A DNA stretch of 42,483 nt, taken from NCBI GenBank assembly GCA_964508705.1, contig CAZDUS010000015.1, positions 1 through 42,483 of the forward strand, written 5' to 3'. This DNA comes from CAZDUS01 sp964508705. GTDB taxonomy: Bacteria > Verrucomicrobiota > Kiritimatiellia > CAIKKV01 > CAITUY01. The notes under the pieces are model-generated. The model was not told the origin of the DNA. It did not search any database and saw only the letters and a program-made list of their open reading frames with translations. Shown here in pieces: positions 7,170 through 15,479 of the stretch. Positions within the stretch are counted from its first letter, which is position 1; the number at the start of each line of letters is the position of its first letter. A program made the position numbers and the translations under genes.

Positions 7170-8003
7170 ATGGGTTGGTTCACTAAAAAGCAAAAAACAG
7201 ACGCCAAACCGGAATCTAAAGACGATATTTGGGTTCAGTGTCCATCCTGCAAGGCTCACATCTACAAGGCCGAATGGGATAAAGAATACAAAGTCTGCGG
7301 TGAGTGCAATTTCCATGACCGTCTGACTTGGGAGGAGCGCGTTAATCTTATCTTGGACCAGAAGTCGTTCAAGGAAATCGGATCACGCATCACATTCAAT
7401 GACCCCCTGAAATTCTCTGATGCCAAGGGTAGTTATGCCGAAAAAGCCGCTGAAAACTGCCAAAAAACAGGCATGAAGGAGTCCATCGTCACCGGATATG
7501 GTAAACTGAACCGCATCAAGGTCACCGTCGCCGTCATGGATTTCCGCTTCATGGGTGGCAGTCTGGCCAGTGGAACCGGAGAAAAGTTCCTGCAAGCCGG
7601 GCTATATGCCCTGAAGCACCGCCAGCCTTTCATTGTCTTTTCGGCGTCGGGCGGCGCACGCATGCATGAAGGCATCGTCTCCCTCATGCAGATGCCAAAG
7701 ACCTGCGCGGTGCTAGCCCGCCTGAAGGAATCCAATATCCCCTACATATCCGTTATGACCGATCCAACAACAGGCGGCGTCTCCGCCAGCTTTGCCATGG
7801 TGGGTGATATCCACATTGCGGAACCCAAGACTTTGATTGGGTTCGCCGGTCGACGCGTGATCGAGGAGACCATCAAACAGAAGCTCCCCGACAGCTTCCA
7901 AACAGCGGAATACCTGCTGGATCACGGCTTCGTTGATCTAATCGTTCCTCGGAAAGAAATGAGGGACACACTTTACAGGATATTGAAATACTGCACCCGT
8001 TGA
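7170..8003 (+). CDS. accD: Acetyl-CoA carboxylase carboxyltransferase subunit beta
   Basis: 277 residues, the usual size. A four-Cys zinc ribbon (Cys24, Cys27, Cys43, Cys46) precedes the crotonase-like carboxyltransferase domain with FSASGGARMHEG and TDPTTGGVSASFA, the acyl-CoA binding and oxyanion motifs of AccD. With AccA it transfers CO2 from carboxybiotin to acetyl-CoA, giving malonyl-CoA for fatty acid synthesis in the cytoplasm. AGGAGG lies 10 bases before the ATG. accA follows directly, and a biotin-carrying carboxyltransferase follows that. No biotin carboxylase (accC) gene is in the window. Confidence 0.97.
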   Translation: MGWFTKKQKTDAKPESKDDIWVQCPSCKAHIYKAEWDKEYKVCGECNFHDRLTWEERVNLILDQKSFKEIGSRITFNDPLKFSDAKGSYAEKAAENCQKTGMKESIVTGYGKLNRIKVTVAVMDFRFMGGSLASGTGEKFLQAGLYALKHRQPFIVFSASGGARMHEGIVSLMQMPKTCAVLARLKESNIPYISVMTDPTTGGVSASFAMVGDIHIAEPKTLIGFAGRRVIEETIKQKLPDSFQTAEYLLDHGFVDLIVPRKEMRDTLYRILKYCTR

Positions 8004-8059
8004 TTTACGGCGCGAAGAATCGACAACCTGTTTCATATTGTTTTCTGAAGGGACAACCC

Positions 8060-9001
8060 ATGATGAATCTGGACTTTGAAAAACCAGTGAGTGATATCGA
8101 GGCTCAAATCGCCGAGCTGAAAAGCCAGCATCCAGAGCCTGCCGCTAATGTTCAAACCAAGATCAAGAAGTTAGAGGCTGATATTGATTCGGCACTGAAA
8201 GACATCTATTCGAAGTTAACGCCCTGGCAAACCGTCCAAGTGGCCCGTCATCCGGATCGTCCTCTGATCCGCGATTTCATTCACGGCCTTTGTTCCGAGT
8301 TTATTGAATTACATGGTGACCGCCTCTTTGGGGATGACCACGGAATGATTGGCGGTCTTGCCACCATTGAAGGACATCGCGTCGTCCTCATCGGACACCA
8401 AAAGGGGAAAACTTTGGAAGAGAAAATCAAGTTCAACTTTGGCCAGGCATGCCCCGAGGGATACCGAAAAGCCCTGCGCCTAATGAAACTAGCCGAAAAA
8501 TATCACCTACCTGTCGTGACCTTGATTGACACACCCGGGGCATTCCCTGGCGCAGACGCCGAAGAACGTGGTCAGGCGGAAGCCATCGCCCGCAATCTAC
8601 TCGAAATGGCCTCTTTGAAAACTCCCGTCATCGCCATCATCACGGGCGAAGGCGGTAGTGGTGGAGCCATCGGCATCGGTGTAGGCGATGCGATCCTGAT
8701 GCTCTCCAACGCCGTTTACTCCGTTATCTCTCCAGAGGGTTGCGCCTCCATCCTCTGGCGTGACGGTTCAAAAGCGCCTGAAGCCGCCAACGCGCTCAAA
8801 ATTACGGCAAAATCGTTGCTCAGCTTGAAAATCATCGACGAAATCATCCCGGAGCCTATCGGTGGAGCCCACCGTGATTATCCGGCAACAATGAATGCCG
8901 TCAAAAAATCTCTCGAAAAGCATCTCAAACATTTGCGTGGATCCACGAGCAAACTTGTGAAACGGCGATTCGATAAATTCGCCGCCATGGGTCGATTCTA
9001 A
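8060..9001 (+). CDS. accA: Acetyl-CoA carboxylase carboxyltransferase subunit alpha
   Basis: 313 residues from the ATG at 8060, which has GAAGGGAC upstream; a longer frame opening with TTG at 8000 was rejected. The opening MMNLDFEKPVSDIEAQI is the usual AccA N-terminus, followed by a helical region and the crotonase-fold domain with LIDTPGAFPGADAEERGQ and ITGEGGSGGAIGIGVGD, the oxyanion-hole glycines of this subunit. Works as the alpha2beta2 heterotetramer with AccD. It starts 56 bases after accD and is followed after 23 bases by the biotinylated carboxyltransferase gene; the three are probably one operon. Confidence 0.97.
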   Translation: MMNLDFEKPVSDIEAQIAELKSQHPEPAANVQTKIKKLEADIDSALKDIYSKLTPWQTVQVARHPDRPLIRDFIHGLCSEFIELHGDRLFGDDHGMIGGLATIEGHRVVLIGHQKGKTLEEKIKFNFGQACPEGYRKALRLMKLAEKYHLPVVTLIDTPGAFPGADAEERGQAEAIARNLLEMASLKTPVIAIITGEGGSGGAIGIGVGDAILMLSNAVYSVISPEGCASILWRDGSKAPEAANALKITAKSLLSLKIIDEIIPEPIGGAHRDYPATMNAVKKSLEKHLKHLRGSTSKLVKRRFDKFAAMGRF

Positions 9002-9024
9002 TAATCTCAGCGAAAGGAACGTAT

Positions 9025-10995
9025 ATGCCTAAGAAAAAAGCTTCGACAACAGAGGTTTCTTCATCAAACGTCAATCGTATCCCCCTGCGAATTACCGATA
9101 CAACCCTTCGTGACGCCCATCAGTCCCTTTGGGCAACGCGGATGCGAACTGACGACATCGCAAAAATCATCGATGTCGTGGATAACGTCGGTTACTACTC
9201 TCTCGAGGTCTGGGGAGGGGCAACCTTTGACGTGTGCCTGCGCTTCCTCCGTGAAGACCCATGGGAGCGCCTGCGGCTAATTAAGAGCCACGCCAAGAAA
9301 ACCCCGCTACAAATGCTTCTCCGTGGCCAAAACATCCTTGGATACAAGAATTACCCCGATGACATCCTTGAGCGTTTCATCGCTCTTGCCTGCGAAAACG
9401 GCGTAGATATTTTCCGTATCTTCGACGCCCTGAATGACACTCGGAACCTCGAGAAGGCCATCAAATTCGTCAAGAAATACGGCGGCCATGCTCAGGGTAC
9501 CATCAGTTACACCATTAGCCCGGTTCACACCGTCGATGCCTATGTCCGCATAGCCAAGGAACAAATCGCCATGGGCATAGACTCCTTGTGTATCAAGGAT
9601 ATGGCCGGCATCCTCTCTCCCATATCCGCCGAAAAACTTATCTCGGCCCTGATTCGGGAGACCAAGGTTCCAATTCAAGTGCATTCCCACATGACAAGCG
9701 GTATGGCATCAGCCAGCTATGTGGAAGCCGTTCGCGCAGGCGCCGGGGCCATTGACTGCGCTATCTCACCTATGTCCGGTTACTCATCTCAGCCCCCGGT
9801 CGAAACAATGATGGCGATCTTCGCCGAAACCTCGTACCACGCCAATCTTGATCAGGATGCCATTCGTGAAGTATGCAAATACTTCAGCGAACTGTCACCA
9901 AAGCGGCAACTCACCCATCACAAGGCTGACAACATCATCGACCCTGAAGTGCTGTTGCATCACATCCCTGGCGGTATGATCTCCAACTTGCGGGGCCAGC
10001 TAGCCCAACAGAACGCGCTGGATAAAATTGATCAGGTTTTCGAGGAACTGCCCCGCGTTAGGGCCGATTTGGGCTACCCGCCGCTCGTTACACCAACAAG
10101 TCAAATTATCGGCATTCAAGCCGTCATGAACGTCTTAGCCGGCGAACGATACGAATTGGTGTCCAAGGAAGTAAAAGACTACGTCAAGGGACTATATGGA
10201 CGCTCCCCTGCCCCCATGGATGAGTCCGTGCGTAAGAAAATCCTGGGATCGGAAACTCCGATTACCTGTCGGCCTGCCGATCTGTTGCCACCGATGCTCC
10301 CCACAGCCACAGATGGAGTGGATCCGAAGTTAATAAAGAAGGAGGAAGACATCCTTTCCTTCTGCCTGTTCCCTGAAGTTGCGCTGGACTACTTCAAGTG
10401 GCGAGCTCTCCCGGCTGATCAACGGCCGCCTATCCCGGCTGATGTGGAATTAAAAAAACAGGAAGCCGAAGACGTAGCTCAACCCTCTCTGCCCCGAGCG
10501 TTCCTAGCCCCTTCGGACTACCAGTCCATCGAACAATTACTGGGCAAAGTGCGTGATCTGAATTTCTCACAATTAACAATTCAGCATCCCGGCGGAACAA
10601 TCAGCATCAATGCTCACGGAGTCACATCCTCGTCGGCAGGAAGTCCTGCTCCTTCAATGGTACCTGCTCCTGCCGCCGTCCAGACGTCCGCACCCGTCTC
10701 GACTACAGCCCCAGCCCCATCGCCAGCTCCCGCGCCTGTTGAGGCGGCTAAACCGGGATTAACCATCGACGCGCCCTTAAATGGCACGTTCTACCGGTCT
10801 TCTGCACCGGGCAAGCCTGTTTTGACCGAGGAAGGCGCCACAGTTAAGGCAGGAACCGCTGTGTGTATTGTCGAGGCAATGAAGTTGTTCAACGAAATCA
10901 AGGCCCCCTGCGACTGCAAAATTGTGAAGGCCTTGGTCGAGCATGGCAAGCCAGTCCAAAAGGGTTCGCCTCTGTTTACCTACGAAAAAGTATAA
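9025..10995 (+). CDS. Pyruvate carboxylase B/oxaloacetate decarboxylase alpha-type carboxyltransferase with AccB-like biotin carrier
   Basis: 656 residues. The N-terminal HMGL-like barrel has ITDTTLRDAHQSL (about 22-34), the catalytic-lysine motif CIKDMAG and the metal motif HSHMTSG; the conserved OadA/PycB domain follows to about 460 (AISPMSGYSSQPPVE). The C-terminal third is unlike usual OadA: residues about 495-535 resemble the AccB N-terminal segment, then an Ala/Pro linker, then a biotinyl domain with APLNGTFYRS and EAMKLFNEI, the AccB style with the protruding-thumb GTFYR motif. Lys620 is the expected biotin site. It may carboxylate pyruvate with a separate biotin carboxylase. Lying next to accDA, which has no separate accB here, it may also serve acetyl-CoA carboxylase; that is inference. 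Confidence 0.9.
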   Translation: MPKKKASTTEVSSSNVNRIPLRITDTTLRDAHQSLWATRMRTDDIAKIIDVVDNVGYYSLEVWGGATFDVCLRFLREDPWERLRLIKSHAKKTPLQMLLRGQNILGYKNYPDDILERFIALACENGVDIFRIFDALNDTRNLEKAIKFVKKYGGHAQGTISYTISPVHTVDAYVRIAKEQIAMGIDSLCIKDMAGILSPISAEKLISALIRETKVPIQVHSHMTSGMASASYVEAVRAGAGAIDCAISPMSGYSSQPPVETMMAIFAETSYHANLDQDAIREVCKYFSELSPKRQLTHHKADNIIDPEVLLHHIPGGMISNLRGQLAQQNALDKIDQVFEELPRVRADLGYPPLVTPTSQIIGIQAVMNVLAGERYELVSKEVKDYVKGLYGRSPAPMDESVRKKILGSETPITCRPADLLPPMLPTATDGVDPKLIKKEEDILSFCLFPEVALDYFKWRALPADQRPPIPADVELKKQEAEDVAQPSLPRAFLAPSDYQSIEQLLGKVRDLNFSQLTIQHPGGTISINAHGVTSSSAGSPAPSMVPAPAAVQTSAPVSTTAPAPSPAPAPVEAAKPGLTIDAPLNGTFYRSSAPGKPVLTEEGATVKAGTAVCIVEAMKLFNEIKAPCDCKIVKALVEHGKPVQKGSPLFTYEKV

Positions 10996-11001
10996 TATCT
11001 T

Positions 11002-11030
11002 GCCTCCTGCAAAGGAGGCTTTTTTTGATG
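11002..11030 (+). terminator. Terminator hairpin whose 3' arm is the next gene's ribosome binding site
   Basis: GCCTCC (11002-11007), a 6-base loop and GGAGGC (11014-11019) are followed by seven Ts (11020-11026), a canonical intrinsic terminator 6 bases after the stop at 10995. The arm AAAGGAGG is also a perfect Shine-Dalgarno sequence 9 bases before the ATG at 11028. Read-through transcripts would hide that site in the stem, so termination and translation start of the next gene are physically coupled. Confidence 0.85.
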
Positions 11031-11477
11031 AGCAACGACTCCATAAGCATCGGTGCCGATGGCATTGACGTCAGCAAACTGGTGGCCTCCGTCCGTGAAA
11101 CAGCGGCCGCCAAGATGCAATCTGGGGCCTATGCCGGCGCACAATTGGCCCGCGCGGAACGGTTCAATCTTGTTAACCTGAAAAAGGATGAAAATTTCTT
11201 TGAAATTTACATGGAGAGCCTCCGGGAAGCTGTCTTTGTCGACATCAACGACTTTGAAATCAGGGAGCGCCGGAAAAGTGCAGGCCTTTTGCTTGTTCCA
11301 CTGAAGAAAATCCTTTGGAAATTGCTGAAATTTTACACTTACCGCCTCTGGTCCCAGCAAAATCAAGTTAACGGTCTTTTGCTTTCTGCCACGGAAGAGA
11401 TTGACAAAAAATACAGGGAAAGAATCCGGACTCTGGAAGAACGATTGACCCGTCTTGAATCCAAACTTGGTTCCTGA
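11028..11477 (+). CDS. Coiled-coil protein paired with glycosyltransferase (function unknown)
   Basis: 149 residues from the ATG at 11028; a longer frame from 10863 overlaps the preceding gene and was rejected because the strong Shine-Dalgarno AAAGGAGG fits 11028. The central segment (about 82-105, LLLVPLKKILWKLLKFYTYRLW) is amphipathic to hydrophobic, and the C-terminus (about 118-147) is a heptad-type coiled coil (KYRERIRTLEERLTRLESKL). The order 'LK.LL.KLLKFYTYRLWSQQNQVN' then coiled coil recalls linker regions of polysaccharide-modifying methyltransferases, but no catalytic motif is present. It overlaps the glycosyltransferase start by one base (TGATG), so it may be a membrane-attached or scaffold partner of that enzyme; this is inference. 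Confidence 0.75.
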   Translation: MSNDSISIGADGIDVSKLVASVRETAAAKMQSGAYAGAQLARAERFNLVNLKKDENFFEIYMESLREAVFVDINDFEIRERRKSAGLLLVPLKKILWKLLKFYTYRLWSQQNQVNGLLLSATEEIDKKYRERIRTLEERLTRLESKLGS

Positions 11478-12655
11478 TGTCCACAACCCGCCGCATAGCG
11501 TTTGTTTCGCCTCGTTTCCCGGAGGGAGCCACCGTTGGTGGAGCGGAAACACTGCTTCGTCGTCTAGCCGAACATGCAGCCTTAAACGGCTGTGCTGTAG
11601 ATTTCCTGACAACCTGCGCCCGGGATCATTTCACATGGGCTAATGTCGTCTCTCCAGGAGTCCGGAAAGCGGGCCCCCTGAATGTGCATTATTTCCCTGT
11701 CGATCAATCTCGCGATCTGAGTGCGTTTATTTCCATCCAAAACCGGATCAGCCGTTCTGCGGAAGTCACACGTGACGAGGAACAGATGTGGCTCCGAAAC
11801 AACGTCAATAGCACCCCGTTATACGACTACCTCCGCAAGGAAGGCTCCAACTACCATCGCATCATCATGGGCCCTTATTTATTTGGCCTCATCTATTTTT
11901 CCAGCCAAATCCACCCCTCAAAGACCCTGCTCGTGCCTTGCCTGCATGATGAAAGCTTCGCCTATCTTTCTTCAATAAAGGATATGTTCCGGTCTGTCGG
12001 TGGACTTATTTTCAATGCCGATCCAGAAAGAGACCTGGCCGTGCGCCTCTACGGCATCAACCCTGCGACCTCACATGTCGTCGGCATGGGGCTTGATCCC
12101 TTTACCACAAATCCCTCTGCATTCCTGCAACGGCACAATATCAGTGCGCCATTCCTGATATATTCCGGACGCCGGGAACCCCTCAAGGGAACCCCAATCC
12201 TGCTGGATTATGTGGACATGTTCCGGCGACGAACACAGCAGGACTTACGCCTCGTGCTCACTGGATCAGGCCCCATCGATCCGCCTTCTTCACTGTCCGG
12301 AGCTGTCTATGACCTTGGATTTGTGTCCGAAGCCGAAAAGCATGACGCCATGGCTGCCAGTCTTGCTTTCGTCCACCCATCCGTGAACGAAAGTTTTAGC
12401 ATTGTTATAATGGAATCATGGCTAGCAGGATCCCCTGTCCTTGTACATGGAGGTGGCGACGTAATGCCATTCCATTGCCGTCAATCTGGCGGAGGACTCT
12501 GGTTTAGGAATTATCCTGAGTTTGAGGAGGAAACCATGATGCTCATGGCAAAACCAGAATTACGATCTCAGTTGGCTTCAGCGGGGTTTAACTACGTCAG
12601 CAACAAATACAGCTGGCAATCAGTTGGCACCCGTTTCGCTAAAGCCATTGAGTGA
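11477..12655 (+). CDS. GT4-family glycosyltransferase
   Basis: 392 residues with a GT-B layout. The N-terminal half has the donor-site glycine run PEGATVGGAETLLRRLAEHAA (residues about 15-35, shown shortened in other families as GG.E..). The C-terminal half carries YSGRREPLKGTPILLDY, the LTGSGP segment and VNESFSIVIMESWLAG, in which Glu-x7-Glu is the retaining GT4 nucleotide-sugar signature. It probably adds a sugar to a cell-surface glycan or lipid at the cytoplasmic face of the membrane. Start codon at 11477 overlaps the previous stop. The acceptor and sugar cannot be told. It converges on the zinc-ribbon gene at 12707. Confidence 0.92.
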   Translation: MSTTRRIAFVSPRFPEGATVGGAETLLRRLAEHAALNGCAVDFLTTCARDHFTWANVVSPGVRKAGPLNVHYFPVDQSRDLSAFISIQNRISRSAEVTRDEEQMWLRNNVNSTPLYDYLRKEGSNYHRIIMGPYLFGLIYFSSQIHPSKTLLVPCLHDESFAYLSSIKDMFRSVGGLIFNADPERDLAVRLYGINPATSHVVGMGLDPFTTNPSAFLQRHNISAPFLIYSGRREPLKGTPILLDYVDMFRRRTQQDLRLVLTGSGPIDPPSSLSGAVYDLGFVSEAEKHDAMAASLAFVHPSVNESFSIVIMESWLAGSPVLVHGGGDVMPFHCRQSGGGLWFRNYPEFEEETMMLMAKPELRSQLASAGFNYVSNKYSWQSVGTRFAKAIE

Positions 12656-12706
12656 CGAGCCTGTCGACATCAGTAACCCAAAATCAATCGACCGAATACA
12701 GGCCCA

Positions 12707-13141
12707 TCATAACTTTTTTGCCAATTCTGCTGCACTCGCCAGGACCTCACTGATTCGCGCTAGCGAGCGTTGGATGACTTCTGTCTCACGCGAGATCACA
12801 TCCAGCCTTAACTGACTCTCAGACCTTAACTTCTCCAAACCCTCTCTTCGCACGAGCAGATCGTTAACTTCGGATTCAAGCTCCAAAATGCGATTTTGGG
12901 AGGTGCGCAGGATTTCTCGCATATGAATCATGCGAATTTCTTTCTCCTGATCCGAGCTATCAATGTCCGTCAAGTCCATCCCCTCAGGTATGGGAATCTG
13001 TATCTTATTCGAGCAATCCGGACAGGTGATCGTCAGCCCGGCGCCCCGGCAATCAATCGCCAAGCTTTTGTCGCAATAAGGGCAGTTAAATACTATGTCC
13101 GAATCTCTGATTTCATTTGGGTCCACGGCGTCTTTATTCAT
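12707..13141 (-). CDS. Zinc-ribbon coiled-coil protein (function unknown)
   Basis: 144 residues. Residues about 17-47 form a treble zinc ribbon with two CPxC knuckles (NCPYCDKSLAIDCRGAGLTITCPDCSNK; Cys pairs 18 residues apart). Residues about 66-140 are a long coiled coil rich in Leu, Glu and Arg. Short CPxC zinc ribbons of this type are frequent in planctomycete and verrucomicrobial genomes, where their role is unknown. The start is supported by GGAGGG 8 bases upstream. A single-gene transcript is likely, since both neighbours point differently. Confidence 0.82.
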   Translation of the reverse strand: MNKDAVDPNEIRDSDIVFNCPYCDKSLAIDCRGAGLTITCPDCSNKIQIPIPEGMDLTDIDSSDQEKEIRMIHMREILRTSQNRILELESEVNDLLVRREGLEKLRSESQLRLDVISRETEVIQRSLARISEVLASAAELAKKL

Positions 13142-13369
13142 TGTTGTAACCCTCCATAGACTTTATAGCACATAAGCAAAATGGCTCCTACTTATTTATC
13201 CCAAATTCAGAATGTCCCTATTCGCTTACTTAGGTGAAAACATCTTATGGGTCCCCTTGGTGTGCCGCAATCATCTTCGACGTCACTACTAACCAACACA
13301 TTGCCAAACGTTTCCAGATCTCCCGTTGACACCCATCCGCAAACTGGCAATTATTTGCAATTACAGCTC

Positions 13370-14488
13370 ATGAAAACAGTCCACCATAACCTCCTAGCCG
13401 CCTGCATCTTCGGACTTAGCCTCCTCTCTCCCTCACTTTCCCTATCTGCCCCGGATCGATTTGCCCGCTTCTCAACGCACCCCGTACGCATTTTCGCTGG
13501 ACAAACCTTTGACCTCACTTTATCCCTCTACAACACGGGCGAAACACTGGATCAAGCCGTCAACATATCTGACATGCCACCAACCGGAACTTTTCACTGT
13601 TCCCCCTTTCAGGAACTGGCCCTTCAGCAGGAAACAGTGGATAGCCGCACCTATGAAATTCGCCTTTTCCGATCCCACGCGATAGCGCCAACCTCGGGGT
13701 CTATCATCCTGTCGCCCTCACTTCAGGGCAACATCATCCGCGAACAGCGCTCCTACTTCTTCGTCCAGCGGCTATCCTCTTCCACACAAATCCCTGTTGA
13801 ACCACTTACTCTGACTGTGTTTCCGTTGCCCACCGAGGGACGCCCTTATAACTTCTCTGGAGCCGTCGGGGAATTTCAACTTTCCGCCAAGGCTTTCCCA
13901 TTGGACATAGCCGTCGGGGACCTTATCACTATTGAAACTCGCATTGAAGGGATCGGTCTCCCAGAAAACCTCCCAGCCCCCTCACTACCCCGCGCAAACG
14001 GCATCACGGTCTACCCCGCCAAGTATATCCCTTCCGAAAGCACAGCCACCTCCCGTGTTTTTCGTCAAACTGTTGTCCCCCTTGAACCTTCGCTATCAAA
14101 ATTGCCAGCCATCACTTTCACATTCTTCAACACCCTGACGTGCAAGTATGAAACACAAACCACCGACCCGTTCCCTGTGACCTTTCATGCCGAAAAAGCC
14201 CCCGTCCAATCGGTATACACCCCTAACACCAGCACATCTAATATCAGTTCCCCAAAACCTACTGCGCTCACTTCCTCTCTCTGGAAGCGAATCCTTTCCT
14301 ACGTCAATCCTGCTACCGACGAGCAATTGAACATAACTCAAGACACTAAAGTTCATCTAGCCCCCTCGGAAGGTGCCATGGTTCTCTTTCAGTTGAAGCG
14401 TGGTGTTAGCGTAACCGTGGAATCACGCTCTGAAGACTGGATACGTATTGAATCAGCTGAAGGCACCGGCTGGATACACAAGAGGTAG
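13370..14488 (+). CDS. BatD-like exported protein with C-terminal SH3 domain
   Basis: 372 residues from the ATG at 13370, where a signal peptide begins (NLLAACIFGLSLLSPSLSLSA). A longer frame from 13247 adds 41 low-complexity residues and has an AGGTG before it, so the start is uncertain. The middle has the repeated beta domains of BatD (VEPLTLTVFPLP then FSGAVGEFQLSAKAFPLDIAVGDLITIETRIEGIG, given in outline), a family linked to aerotolerance operons with BatA/BatB and MoxR. The end (about 325-372) is a bacterial SH3-like domain, ending WIRIESAEGTGWIHKR, which often binds cell wall. No batA, batB or moxR gene is beside it, and no C-terminal membrane helix was seen, so it is an orphan variant. 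Confidence 0.72.
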   Translation: MKTVHHNLLAACIFGLSLLSPSLSLSAPDRFARFSTHPVRIFAGQTFDLTLSLYNTGETLDQAVNISDMPPTGTFHCSPFQELALQQETVDSRTYEIRLFRSHAIAPTSGSIILSPSLQGNIIREQRSYFFVQRLSSSTQIPVEPLTLTVFPLPTEGRPYNFSGAVGEFQLSAKAFPLDIAVGDLITIETRIEGIGLPENLPAPSLPRANGITVYPAKYIPSESTATSRVFRQTVVPLEPSLSKLPAITFTFFNTLTCKYETQTTDPFPVTFHAEKAPVQSVYTPNTSTSNISSPKPTALTSSLWKRILSYVNPATDEQLNITQDTKVHLAPSEGAMVLFQLKRGVSVTVESRSEDWIRIESAEGTGWIHKR

Positions 14489-14557
14489 AGGCACGGCATC
14501 TACCCCCGCATCTTGAGATCCATCACCTGTAGGAAAAAACGACCTCGCCCCACCCCG

Positions 14558-15259
14558 CTAAAACCCCTTTAGGTCATCCTTCCGCAATCGGTCGACCTTT
14601 GTGCGCTCCGCAATCCATCGATGTCCCCAAGCCTTAAGAACAGGAGCAGAATTATATGAGCACAACGCTAAACCGCCTCCTACCCGAAACGCGAACAGTT
14701 TAGGACCTTTATGCGCCACAGCCTGCACTGGAATGACAGATGATGATCCTCCCCGTGCGCAATTTAGCGCCTTGCAAGCAACTCGCACCGCATTTTCTGC
14801 AGCCTCACAATGCTGCTCTGTCGGTGTTTCATAGTCAGTCAGCGGAAGCACATTTTCAGACTTCCCAGCCAATCCGGTTTCGTTAGTGGAATAATGCTCC
14901 CATCGACCGGGAACTGTTGCGAGCAAGGCGGCCTGCTCATTGGTGGTGATATCCGCCGTCAACACCCTGGTGCTTCGGTCTTTACGACGCGGATCAGGAT
15001 ATTCAAATGGCCATGCGCGGGAGTAGTAAATCATGCCAACACGCTCATCCATCTTGTCTTCTGTTTTAACGAAAAAAACACTCACCACCATGCCGTCTTT
15101 AACATGAACACCCACTCCAACAAGATCAGCCCACCCATCCAGATTAGTAACCGCCTGCCCGTATCTTTCATTACACTGTTCCCGGGTTTCACCCATCCTC
15201 GCACTGGCCGTGGCAACAACAGCTAACCAGCACAACAATAGACATGCCACATATTTCAT
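14558..15259 (-). CDS. Secreted protein of unknown function
   Basis: About 233 residues. The ATG at 15259 was chosen because GCGAGG lies upstream and a signal peptide starts at once (YVACLLLCWLAVVATASA); two in-frame starts lie further upstream. The mature protein begins GETREQCNERYGQA and holds mixed alpha/beta sequence without a recognised catalytic motif. Cysteines in the mature part are few but could pair after export. No recognisable partner: it converges on the BatD-like gene and is divergent from glyS. The function is unknown. Confidence 0.7.
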   Translation of the reverse strand: MKYVACLLLCWLAVVATASARMGETREQCNERYGQAVTNLDGWADLVGVGVHVKDGMVVSVFFVKTEDKMDERVGMIYYSRAWPFEYPDPRRKDRSTRVLTADITTNEQAALLATVPGRWEHYSTNETGLAGKSENVLPLTDYETPTEQHCEAAENAVRVACKALNCARGGSSSVIPVQAVAHKGPKLFAFRVGGGLALCSYNSAPVLKAWGHRWIAERTKVDRLRKDDLKGF

Positions 15260-15479
15260 AAGCATCCTCGCAAGCTTCTCACTAAACACCTGAACCCCGT
15301 TTCTCAAAAGCTATGGTGCACTCGCCGTTGGAGCAAGAAGTTTTCAGTTAATATACTTTCTCTTATCCCCGCCTTTTCTCCACCCAGTCTAATTATGATG
15401 CAAGACTCCTGAACTACACCGTTTGGAACTCCGGATTTTCGCTTGACCCCCTTTACCCCCTTCGTCAGGATACCGCGCC

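Noticed and set aside
8000..8059. Upstream extension of accA starting with TTG at 8000
   Set aside because: The ATG at 8060 has a Shine-Dalgarno and gives the normal AccA N-terminus; the extension overlaps the end of accD and has no family similarity.
15308..15479. T-box riboswitch before glyS
   Set aside because: No specifier stem, no T-box sequence and no terminator/antiterminator pair were seen in this leader.
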